A program made the translations under genes and the position numbers. From positions 164,454 to 228,453 of the forward strand of contig JACPPG010000024.1 of assembly GCA_016191115.1 (NCBI GenBank): 64,000 nucleotides of DNA, read 5' to 3'. Source of the stretch: Planctomycetia bacterium (GTDB lineage Bacteria; Planctomycetota; Planctomycetia; Pirellulales; JACPPG01). The notes under the pieces were generated by a model. It worked only from the letters and a program-made list of their open reading frames with translations, was not told where the DNA came from and did no database searches. The number at the start of each line of letters is the position of its first letter. Position 1 is the stretch's first letter. Positions 8,346 through 15,768 of the stretch are shown one piece after another.

Positions 8346-11300
8346 TTACTCCCGCGTGATGAACTCGTCGGTATTCATGAGGGTCCGGCCGACCACGACC
8401 CAGGCGGCCAACTCCGGCGTACCGGCACTCTCGGCCGGCTTGTCGGCGTCTGTCAGTTTACCGGCCTCCCCGGCGTCGGCCTGGCAGAGCTTCCGTTGGC
8501 TTTCATAAAGCTGCGAAATGGCCGCCACTTCGCTCGCGGTCGGCTCGCGCCCCAGGCAAAGCAGGAAGGCGTAGCGGACGCGCCGCGCTGTGTCGCCCGG
8601 CGTGCCCGCCGGATCGGTCGTCTCGCGGACGATTCGCCGCGCGAGCCCTTGCGCGCACTCGACGAACACCGGGTCGTTCAACAGCGTCAACGCCTGCAGC
8701 GGCGTATTGGATCGTTCCCGCCGAGTACACGTCGTGTTCGAGTCCGGCGCGTCGAACGTCATCAGCATCGGATACGGCGCCGTTCGCTGGAAAAACGTGT
8801 ACAGCCCGCGGCGGTGGCGATCGGTGCCCTTGCTGGGTTCCCACTTGCCGCTGCCGGCATAGATCAGCTCGGCGATGCCGGCCGGCTGCACGGGACGGAC
8901 ACTCGGTCCGCCGATCGCCGGATTCAATATCCCGCTAGCGGCCAAAGCCAGGTCGCGCACCACCTCGGCCTCGACGCGATTGCGGTTCTGCCGTGCCAAG
9001 AGCGTGTTATAAGGATCGTGCTCCGCAAGCTCCGGCCGCGAGGCCGACGATTGCCGGTACGTGGCCGACGTGACGATCAGCCGGTCGAGCGCCTTCTGAC
9101 TCCAACCGAGCCGCATGAATTCGCGCGCGAGCCAGTCCAAAAGTTCGGGGTGGGTCGGCTTTTCTCCTTGCGTGCCGAAATCGTTGCTCGTCGCCACTAA
9201 TCCCCGACCGAAATAGCGCTGCCACACGCGGTTCACCGTCACGCGCCCGGTAAGCGGATTGACCGGGTCGACCAACCAGCGGGCCAAGTCCAGCCGGTCG
9301 GGCCGCTCGCCGCGCGGCGTCAACGGCGGCAGCACCGAAAGCGTGTGCGGCGCCACGTCCGCGCCAAGCCGCAGGAAATCACCTTTCACCAGCACGTGCG
9401 TCTTGCGCGGTTCGGCGATCTCCGAGAAGGCCTGCGCCTTGATCGTGGTGGCCGGGTCGACGGGCGCCTGCTTGGCATGGTCACTAACGGCGTCGTCGAG
9501 CTTGTCCAATTCGGGATCGAGCTGGCGATAGTAGGCGGCAATGGCCTCGCGGGCTTCAGGGGACCGCTCGGCGGCCGGCTTGGCGAGCTCCGCCGCGGCG
9601 GTCGCCGCCAGGCCTTGCAGGTTGAGCGGCTTTTCCGCCGACGTCACCGACAGGCGGAACCGGCCCAGCGTGTGCTGCTCGCCGCGCTGCTGATCGAGCG
9701 TGACAACCAACCGCACCGGGCCCGAGATCCGTTCGGCAAGTGCGAAGACAATCGTGTGATCGCGGCCCAGTTGCGGCGCGACCGCCCAGCCGGTCCGCGT
9801 ATCGCCGTCAAACGTCTTGGCCGGCCCGAAGTCCTTTTGCGTGAAGTCGACGACGGCCTTTCGGAATTTCACTTGCTGGCGGTCGGCCGCCGCGGATGCA
9901 TCCGCGCCTGATGGCACTACCGTGACGCGCAGCTCGGAGAGCACGAAGTTGCCGTGTTTCGCACGACCCGGACCGTTCGCCGGCAAGCTCTCATCCGCGA
10001 GCGCTTCCAGCCGCAGGCCGGTGATCGTTGCGAGATCGACGTCAGCGACAATCGTGTACGTGTCCGTCGCCGGGCTCGTGCTGCTGGCCAGCACCGAACC
10101 GTCGGGCCTGGCTTCGAGCGCGGCGCCACCCGCCGATGTCGCCGACGCGATCTTCACGTCCGTCCACGTGACGATCCGTGCGGGGTCGGCCGTTTTTTCC
10201 CACTCGGCCTGCCGCGCGGGCAGCGAGTTACTCTCGTACTCGCGGACCGCCGTTTCGAGTTTCGCATGCTCAACATCGTAGCTCGCCTTAGCCTTTTGGT
10301 ACTCGGCCACCTGCTCGGGAAGCGGAGCGGGCAAGTCGACGTCGGACAGGCTGTTGAAGAACGCGAACAGCCCATAGTATTCGCGCTGCGGGATCGGATC
10401 GTATTTGTGGGTGTGGCACTGGGCGCAGCCGATCGTCAGCCCGAGCCACACCGTGCCGGTGGTGTTGACGCGGTCGATGGTGGCGGCGACGCGGAACTCC
10501 TCCTGGTCGACGCCCCCTTCCTTGTTCAAGAGCGTGTTGCGGTGAAAGCCGGTCGCCACGCGCGTGTCGAGATCGGCATCGGGCAGAAGATCGCCCGCCA
10601 ATTGCTGGATCGTGAAGCGGTCAAACGGCAGGTCGCGATTCAAGGCGTCGATCACCCAGTTGCGGAATCGCCAGGCGTGCGGGCGGGGTGAGTCTTTTTC
10701 GTAGCCGTCGCTGTCGGCGTAGCGGGCCAGATCGAGCCAGTGGCGGGCCCACCGCTCGCCGTAGTGCGGCGAGGCCAATAGCCGCTCGACCAATTGCTCG
10801 TAGGCGTCCGGCCGGTTGTCGCGGATAAATTCCTCGACGTCGGCCGGCGACGGCGGCAAGCCCAGCAGGTCCAGGTGCAGCCGGCGGATCAACGTCGGGC
10901 GATCCGCCTCGGGCGAGGGATCGATGCCCTCGGCTTCGAGCCGCGCGAGCACGAAGGCGTCGATGCCGTTGCGGACCCAGGCCGCGCGGGCGACGGGGGG
11001 CGGCGCGGCGGCGCGGATCGGCTGGAACGACCAGTGCTTGGCCGCGCTGTCGGTCGCGTCGCCGTCCGGCCAGCGGGCGCCTTGATCGATCCACGCCCGC
11101 ACCAGCGCGATCTCGGCCGCCGACAGTCGTTGCCCCTCGGGCGGCATGACGGTGCCTTCGTCATTGACGCCGGCGATGTAGGCCACCAGGCGGCTCTCGG
11201 CGCTCTTGCCCGGCTCGAAGATCGGGCCGCTGGCGCCGCCGGCCAGCGCGTCGGCCTTGCGGTCCAGCCGCAGGCTCGATTCCGACTTGTCCGGTCCGTG

Positions 11301-11507
11301 GCACGAGTAGCAGCTTCGGGCCAACAGCGGCTGGATGTCGCCGGCGAAATCGACCTCGCGATCGGCCGGCGGCGGCAGCTCTGGCTTTGTCGCGGGCGCC
11401 GGCTGAGGCGCGGCCGGCGCAGACTTCTCGCCATCGGCGGCGCGCGAAGGGGCGGCCGCTAGCGATGCCAGGCACAGAGCGAATATCCAGACCAACGGGT
11501 AGCGCAT
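8346..11507 (-). CDS. PSD1 and planctomycete cytochrome C domain protein (DUF1549/DUF1553)
   Basis: 1053 residues. A signal peptide (MRYPLVWIFALCLASLAAAP) precedes the planctomycete cytochrome C domain with its heme motif SCYSCHG (C66, C69, H70). DUF1549 covers about 155-365 (FVLARLEAEGIDPSPEADR, HYGERWARHWLDLARYADS, GCAQCHTHKYDPI). A variable beta-rich middle follows, and DUF1553 spans about 745-1005 ([53 protein letters not shown]). These proteins are abundant in planctomycetes, exported, and suspected of work on complex organic substrates; no activity is established. The second CQCH-type motif (GCAQCHTHKYDP) is also conserved. It is followed three bases later by the DUF1501 gene. Confidence 0.94.
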   Translation of the reverse strand: MRYPLVWIFALCLASLAAAPSRAADGEKSAPAAPQPAPATKPELPPPADREVDFAGDIQPLLARSCYSCHGPDKSESSLRLDRKADALAGGASGPIFEPGKSAESRLVAYIAGVNDEGTVMPPEGQRLSAAEIALVRAWIDQGARWPDGDATDSAAKHWSFQPIRAAAPPPVARAAWVRNGIDAFVLARLEAEGIDPSPEADRPTLIRRLHLDLLGLPPSPADVEEFIRDNRPDAYEQLVERLLASPHYGERWARHWLDLARYADSDGYEKDSPRPHAWRFRNWVIDALNRDLPFDRFTIQQLAGDLLPDADLDTRVATGFHRNTLLNKEGGVDQEEFRVAATIDRVNTTGTVWLGLTIGCAQCHTHKYDPIPQREYYGLFAFFNSLSDVDLPAPLPEQVAEYQKAKASYDVEHAKLETAVREYESNSLPARQAEWEKTADPARIVTWTDVKIASATSAGGAALEARPDGSVLASSTSPATDTYTIVADVDLATITGLRLEALADESLPANGPGRAKHGNFVLSELRVTVVPSGADASAAADRQQVKFRKAVVDFTQKDFGPAKTFDGDTRTGWAVAPQLGRDHTIVFALAERISGPVRLVVTLDQQRGEQHTLGRFRLSVTSAEKPLNLQGLAATAAAELAKPAAERSPEAREAIAAYYRQLDPELDKLDDAVSDHAKQAPVDPATTIKAQAFSEIAEPRKTHVLVKGDFLRLGADVAPHTLSVLPPLTPRGERPDRLDLARWLVDPVNPLTGRVTVNRVWQRYFGRGLVATSNDFGTQGEKPTHPELLDWLAREFMRLGWSQKALDRLIVTSATYRQSSASRPELAEHDPYNTLLARQNRNRVEAEVVRDLALAASGILNPAIGGPSVRPVQPAGIAELIYAGSGKWEPSKGTDRHRRGLYTFFQRTAPYPMLMTFDAPDSNTTCTRRERSNTPLQALTLLNDPVFVECAQGLARRIVRETTDPAGTPGDTARRVRYAFLLCLGREPTASEVAAISQLYESQRKLCQADAGEAGKLTDADKPAESAGTPELAAWVVVGRTLMNTDEFITRE

Positions 11508-11636
11508 CGAAACGGCAGCCCTCGGTCCACGTCAGGGAGGCGCGCGGTCCGAATGTTCGTTCCCGCGCGGTTTCAGGCAGGCAGCCCCTCATTTCACCAC
11601 CCGCCCCGAGGGGTGTCAAGAAAAGGGATGAGGCCG

Positions 11637-11789
11637 CCAGGGCCATTCTGTTTTTCAAAATGGCGAGGCGGGAAAATGGGACTGGCTCCGAGCATAAACA
11701 GCGCAAGTCCTTTCAGACCAACGTTGCGTCTCGGTGCCTGTCCCACTTTCCCGCCGGTGCGCCGCCATCCAGCTCGAATCTGTGAACGG
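11637..11789. repeat. palindromic repeat family A, copy 1
   Basis: A 153-base element nearly identical (about seven differences) to 24449-24601. It holds an imperfect 26-base inverted repeat: 11667-11692 pairs with 11730-11755 (three mismatches), framing a TGCCTGTCCC core. It lies about 130 bases upstream of the PSD1 start and just past the end of the small membrane gene. It contains no credible gene. Nothing else is visible in the 11508-11791 gap. Confidence 0.88.
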
Positions 11790-11791
11790 GC

Positions 11792-11992
11792 CTACCGCGA
11801 GGGCTCCGCGGCATCGCGGCGTCCGCCGTACGCGAGAGCCACGAGGTGCCGGGCTCCTAGAAAGAGCACAACGCCAACGAGCAACGGCGACAATGGCCCC
11901 AACTGGCCGGCCAGCATGGCCGCCACTGCGCCGGCAACGGTGGCCAGCGCGATCGTGCGGACGGTGACGCCAAACAAATCGCTTGGTGACAT
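11792..11992 (-). CDS. small two-helix membrane protein
   Basis: 66 residues starting at ATG 11992 (MSPSDLFGVTVRT). Two hydrophobic segments are visible, about 12-31 (IALATVAGAVAAMLAGQLG) and 34-54 (LSPLLVGVVLFLGARHLVALA), then a basic tail GGRRDAA. The frame runs further upstream to 12175, but that extension overlaps the kinase-like gene and looks like out-of-frame sequence. I do not recognise the family. It lies 34 bases after the stop of the kinase-like gene in the same direction, so the two may be co-transcribed. The call rests on the membrane pattern and position. Confidence 0.5.
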   Translation of the reverse strand: MSPSDLFGVTVRTIALATVAGAVAAMLAGQLGPLSPLLVGVVLFLGARHLVALAYGGRRDAAEPSR

Positions 11993-12026
11993 GGGATATT
12001 CCCGAAAAAAAGTCCGGTTCGTGCAA

Positions 12027-12524
12027 TCACTGTGATGGCTGCTCATCCCCAAACATGATGTTCCCCGGTTTCGCATCCAGATAATGGATGCCATGAACGC
12101 GCAGACCCGCCAACAGAGCCCGCACCTGCGGCCAGCGATCCTCGAATAACTCCCGCCGCTCGGCTTCCCAGTCATTCCACACTTCGGCCGAAAAGTCCGG
12201 CGTTTGGTCGAGATATGCCTTGCCGAAATCCAACAAGTAGGGCGGCGTGACTAGCTCCATTTCGACCACCATCAACGTGTCGGAGTGCGCGATGAGGGCG
12301 GGGATAGTAAATCCTCCGAGCACTGTAATTGAATGACTCTGGAGCCTTTGGTAGCATCGCAATTCGCGGAGGTAATTCTCCTGACGTTCAAACACCTTAA
12401 TCGCCGTGGTGCGGTCGGAAAGCCACACGATTCCGTCTTGCCCCTGGCCCAGCCGACGCTCGATCTTGCCGGAGCGCTCGGCCGCATAGCCACCGGCACG
12501 CTGTTCCAACTCGGAGTGCGACAT
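12027..12524 (-). CDS. small protein-kinase-like protein
   Basis: 165 residues with a compact kinase-fold pattern: a glycine-rich loop RLGQGQDGIVWL (24-35), the ATP-lysine strand TAIKVFERQ, a hinge-like VVEMELVTPPYLLDFGKAYL, and a catalytic-loop-like HYLDAKPGNIMFG near the C-terminus (compare HxDxKxxN). The protein ends seven residues after this loop. The DFG segment and C-lobe of a normal kinase are absent, so it is either a minimal or truncated kinase or a different ATP-binding protein. ATG 12524 has no evident ribosome-binding site and shares bases with the start of the divergent gene at 12523. No upstream in-frame start exists. Confidence 0.62.
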   Translation of the reverse strand: MSHSELEQRAGGYAAERSGKIERRLGQGQDGIVWLSDRTTAIKVFERQENYLRELRCYQRLQSHSITVLGGFTIPALIAHSDTLMVVEMELVTPPYLLDFGKAYLDQTPDFSAEVWNDWEAERRELFEDRWPQVRALLAGLRVHGIHYLDAKPGNIMFGDEQPSQ

Positions 12525-12765
12525 GGGGTTCCATTGGGCCGATGGCTATTCATCGACCGTCGAGGTCTTCTTGGAAATCGACGGCGAGCGATACCGTGTC
12601 GAACGGGTCGGCAAGGGCACCTTCGTTCTCCGCGATCCCTGCGAGTGTCCTCCCGGAACCGCGGCGAAGCTGATTGTCGGCGTTGACGGTGTCGAAAAGC
12701 AACTCGACATTGTGCTGAGCCACGGCGCCGGGCAAGGCATCCGCGAGGCCGTGCCGTTTTCTTGA
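12523..12765 (+). CDS. small hypothetical protein divergent from kinase-like gene
   Basis: 80 residues (MGFHWADGYSSTVEVFLEI...). The composition is protein-like: VEVFLEIDGERYRVERVGKG, then a CECPPG segment (two Cys), then KLIVGVDGVEKQLDIVLSHG. It is probably a small beta-rich soluble protein. The family is not recognised. A GGAG six bases before ATG 12523 supports the start. That ATG overlaps the ATG of the minus-strand kinase-like gene in the palindrome CATG, so the 5' end of each transcript must begin inside the other gene. It may act with the kinase-like protein; this is inference from position only. Confidence 0.5.
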   Translation: MGFHWADGYSSTVEVFLEIDGERYRVERVGKGTFVLRDPCECPPGTAAKLIVGVDGVEKQLDIVLSHGAGQGIREAVPFS

Positions 12766-12795
12766 CCTTCTTTGCTGCTCCGCCGACACGCTCCC

Positions 12796-14082
12796 ATGTC
12801 TCTCGCACTCCGCCAGCGGCTGTTTGACGAGCTCGATCGGCTGATACTGATCGATCCGCATACGCACATTAACCCGTACGCGCCGGCCGCGGCCACGCTC
12901 GCCGACGTGCTGGGCTACCACTACTACACGGAGCTCGCGCACTCGGCCGGCATGCCCAAGGCGCGGATCGAGGAGCCGGGGCTTGACCCGAAGGAAAAAG
13001 TCCGCCGGCTGGTCGAGTATCTCGCGCCCTTGGACAACACGATCCAGTACAGTTGGCTGGTCGAGATGGCCCAAGAACTGTTCGGCTTCGCCGACGACCG
13101 CGTGACCGTGGCCAACTGGGAATCGTTGTACGACGCGGCCGCGGCGCGGATGCGCTCGCCCGGCTGGGCCCGCGAGGTGCTTAAGAAGAGCGGCCTCGAG
13201 GCGGTCTTCCTCACGAACGACTTCGACGATCCGCTCGCCGGCTTCGACACGAAGCTCTACATCCCCTGCCTGCGGACCGACGACCTGGTGTTCCACCTGG
13301 CCAAGCCCGAGGTCCGCGGGCGACTGGAAAAAGCCTCCGGCGTTTCGCTCGGTTCAGCGGCCGACGTACGGACGGCGATCGGCCGGTTGTTCGAGCATTT
13401 TGTCAAGCACGGTGCGCGGGCGTGCGCGATCTCGCTGCCGCCCGACTTCGCGCCCGCGAGGGTGTCGCCCGCGGCGGCGGTCGCGGCGTACGAAGCGCTC
13501 GTCCGCGACGGCACGGGGGCAGCGGCCGAGCGGCGCGACGCGGCCAACTTCGTCTTCTGGACGCTGGCCGAATTCTGTGCCGACTTCCGCCTGCCGTTTG
13601 ACCTGATGATCGGCGTCAACCGCGCGGTGTACGCGGGCGGCGTGTACCAGGGCCAGGACTTGTACGACAGCCGCGTGTCGCTGATCCAGTATCGCGAGCT
13701 GTTGAACGCCTTTCCGCAAGTCGTCTTCCCGATTTCGGTGTTGGCCAGCGTCACGAACCAGGAGCTGGCGAGCTACGCCTGGATCTTCCCCAACGTGGTC
13801 ACGCACGGCCACTGGTGGTACTCGAACACGCCCACGTTCATCGAGCACGACGCGGCCGCGCGGCTGGAGGCGGTGCCGCGGACGAAGCAGATCGGCTACT
13901 ACAGCGACATGTACAAGCTGGAATTCGCGCTGCCGAAATTCCGCATGTACAAGCGGATCCTGGCCAAGATTCTGGCCGAGCGCTTCTGCATCGACCGCGG
14001 CTGGAGCGAGGAGCGGGCGATCGACTTGGGCCGCCAGGTGCTCCGCGGCAACGTCGAACGCGTGTTCTTCGCGAAGGAGTAG
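12796..14082 (+). CDS. glucuronate/uronate isomerase-family protein (amidohydrolase fold)
   Basis: 428 residues from ATG 12796 (MSLALRQRLFDELDRL); a TTG eight codons upstream is possible. Uronate isomerases of the UxaC family have a TIM-barrel amidohydrolase fold. The metal-site start is LILIDPHTHINPYAP, and the C-terminal half has VYQGQDLYDSRVSL, FPISVLASVTNQELAS, NVVTHGHWWYSNTP and GYYSDMYKLEFALPKF. It is shorter and more diverged than UxaC (about 470 residues) and belongs to a planctomycete-type branch whose substrate is not certain. A uronate from algal polysaccharide would fit the lifestyle (inference). It stands alone, with no other hexuronate genes next to it. Confidence 0.78.
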   Translation: MSLALRQRLFDELDRLILIDPHTHINPYAPAAATLADVLGYHYYTELAHSAGMPKARIEEPGLDPKEKVRRLVEYLAPLDNTIQYSWLVEMAQELFGFADDRVTVANWESLYDAAAARMRSPGWAREVLKKSGLEAVFLTNDFDDPLAGFDTKLYIPCLRTDDLVFHLAKPEVRGRLEKASGVSLGSAADVRTAIGRLFEHFVKHGARACAISLPPDFAPARVSPAAAVAAYEALVRDGTGAAAERRDAANFVFWTLAEFCADFRLPFDLMIGVNRAVYAGGVYQGQDLYDSRVSLIQYRELLNAFPQVVFPISVLASVTNQELASYAWIFPNVVTHGHWWYSNTPTFIEHDAAARLEAVPRTKQIGYYSDMYKLEFALPKFRMYKRILAKILAERFCIDRGWSEERAIDLGRQVLRGNVERVFFAKE

Positions 14083-14130
14083 GCGCGCGTCGGCCGCGAA
14101 GTCCGCCAAAGCGGACGGCCGGACGAGCGT

Positions 14131-15393
14131 TCAGCGGAGGATTTTCACCCGCGACTCGACGGTCATCATGTCGTAGACGTCCTCGATATCGCGGGGGTGC
14201 AGACGGATACAACCGCGCGATTCAGCCTGGCCGATGCTTTGGGGATCGTTCGTGCCGTGGATCCCCAGTTGATTGCCCAGGCCGATCCAATACTTCCCAA
14301 ACGGATTGGCGGGGTCGCTGGCCTCGATGGCGCGCTCGCCGTAGTAGGTGGGGTTGGTGGTCTTCTCCTTGACCGGGTATTCCCCTTCCGGCGTCGTTTG
14401 ATCCGCGCCGACGCCGACCGGGAAGCGACCCGCGAAGCGATTGCCCAAGAACAGCGTCAGGTAGCGGTTGCGGAGATTGACCGTGGCATCGAAGGGGCCT
14501 TGCACGACCTTGAGCTTTTCGCCCGCGCGAAGCCGGTTGGGGTCCTGAATGCCGTTGATCTTGGCCAATAGCTGCCAAGGCACCCGATAATGCTGTGCGA
14601 TGCGGTCGAGGGTGTCGCCGGCCTGCACTTCGTATCCGGGCACCAGTAGATGCTCGCGCGAGTAGATCACTGTTCCGGCAAGTTGATTGAGCAGGTCCAG
14701 CAGGGGTTGCTGATCCTGCTCGGCCAGGCGCGGGTCGTCGTACCAGCGCGAAAGGAGCACGAGTGCGTCGTCCAACCGGTGCTCGTGCAATAGCCCCTGC
14801 GCGGCGGCATAGTCACCCTGGAACGTGGCGCCCGCATCTGGTCCTGCCGATGGCGGAGGGATCGTTGCCGCCGGTGGAACGCTGGCTGCGGCCGGCGATT
14901 GCGGCACGCTTACAGCCGGGCCTGCCAACGGAGGTTGGTCCGGCGCAACGGCACCGCGGTTGACGTACCTCTCTTCCTGCATTGCGTCGACGCGGGTGGT
15001 GGGTGGCCCCGCCACCGGTGGCGCGCTATCGGTGCTTGGCCCGACACCAGGCGCTACGAAGGGGGGCGCAGCGCCGGCATCCTGGTGAGCCGCCTCGGTG
15101 CCATATCGTGGCGCCTCGGCGGGCGCGACCGGCTGCGGTTGCACGACGTGCGGAGCGGCGGGTGGACCGCCGGCCGACGGCGCGACGCCTGGCGTGACTG
15201 CCGTCGGTGGCGTCTCGACCGACGGCAGTTCGATTTGCGGCGCTCCCTGCTTCCAATCGTCTTCGGCAGCGCCAGGGGGAGGCGCCACGTCGCGCGTGCC
15301 CGTCAGCGCCATATACACGCCGTACGCCACGCCCGACAGGATGGCGACGATCAGAATCGTCTTGAAAAACTGCACCGGTGTCCTCCTTGACAC
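14131..15393 (-). CDS. L,D-transpeptidase with LysM domain (YkuD)
   Basis: 420 residues. An N-terminal membrane anchor (ILIVAILSGVAYGVYMALTG, about 13-32) leads into a long Pro/Ala-rich spacer (about 35-165) and a helical region. A LysM peptidoglycan-binding domain lies at about 251-297 (VQAGDTLDRIAQHYRVPW). The C-terminal YkuD catalytic domain has HGTNDPQSIG...SRGCIRL, with H379 and catalytic C395. L,D-transpeptidases form 3-3 peptidoglycan cross-links or attach proteins to peptidoglycan in the periplasm. This supports a peptidoglycan wall, which planctomycetes were once thought to lack. It converges with the uronate-isomerase gene. Confidence 0.93.
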   Translation of the reverse strand: MSRRTPVQFFKTILIVAILSGVAYGVYMALTGTRDVAPPPGAAEDDWKQGAPQIELPSVETPPTAVTPGVAPSAGGPPAAPHVVQPQPVAPAEAPRYGTEAAHQDAGAAPPFVAPGVGPSTDSAPPVAGPPTTRVDAMQEERYVNRGAVAPDQPPLAGPAVSVPQSPAAASVPPAATIPPPSAGPDAGATFQGDYAAAQGLLHEHRLDDALVLLSRWYDDPRLAEQDQQPLLDLLNQLAGTVIYSREHLLVPGYEVQAGDTLDRIAQHYRVPWQLLAKINGIQDPNRLRAGEKLKVVQGPFDATVNLRNRYLTLFLGNRFAGRFPVGVGADQTTPEGEYPVKEKTTNPTYYGERAIEASDPANPFGKYWIGLGNQLGIHGTNDPQSIGQAESRGCIRLHPRDIEDVYDMMTVESRVKILR

Positions 15394-15631
15394 GTTTGCT
15401 GATGGCGCGACGGAAACGGCGAACGCGAGTCTCGCCGCAAGGCATGGCGGCGACTAAGAAAAGCTATCGCACGGCGCAACCAACCGGCCGCTGCAACGCG
15501 GCGCGAAGCCGAACCGGGCAAATTGCGGCGGGATCATAGAGAAACTCCGGCGCTGACGCTACGTCAGCCGGGCGAGAGGCGGGGCGCCACGATTGGCAAG
15601 ATAGGCAACCTGTCCAGGCACGGGCCGTTGA

Positions 15632-15758
15632 GGACAGGAGAGCTGCAAAGTCCGGGGTCTGGCTCATTTTTCGGCATATGCGGTTCGCAATTCTTCCGAA
15701 GGACCTTCGGCCGAAAAATGTGCCTGACCCCCTGTCAGGACTTTACAGTTCTCCTGCC
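15632..15758. repeat. palindromic repeat family B, copy 1
   Basis: A long imperfect hairpin: left arm 15632-15675 and right arm 15710-15758, with inner arms CATTTTTCGGC / GCCGAAAAATG. The right arm carries GTGCCTGACCCCC, the left GGGGTCTGGC. A second copy is at 39290-39427. It occupies most of the 375-base gap between the TPR-redoxin stop (15769) and the L,D-transpeptidase start (15393); the rest of that gap (15394-15631) shows nothing I can call. Confidence 0.85.
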
Positions 15759-15768
15759 GTTGAGGAAA

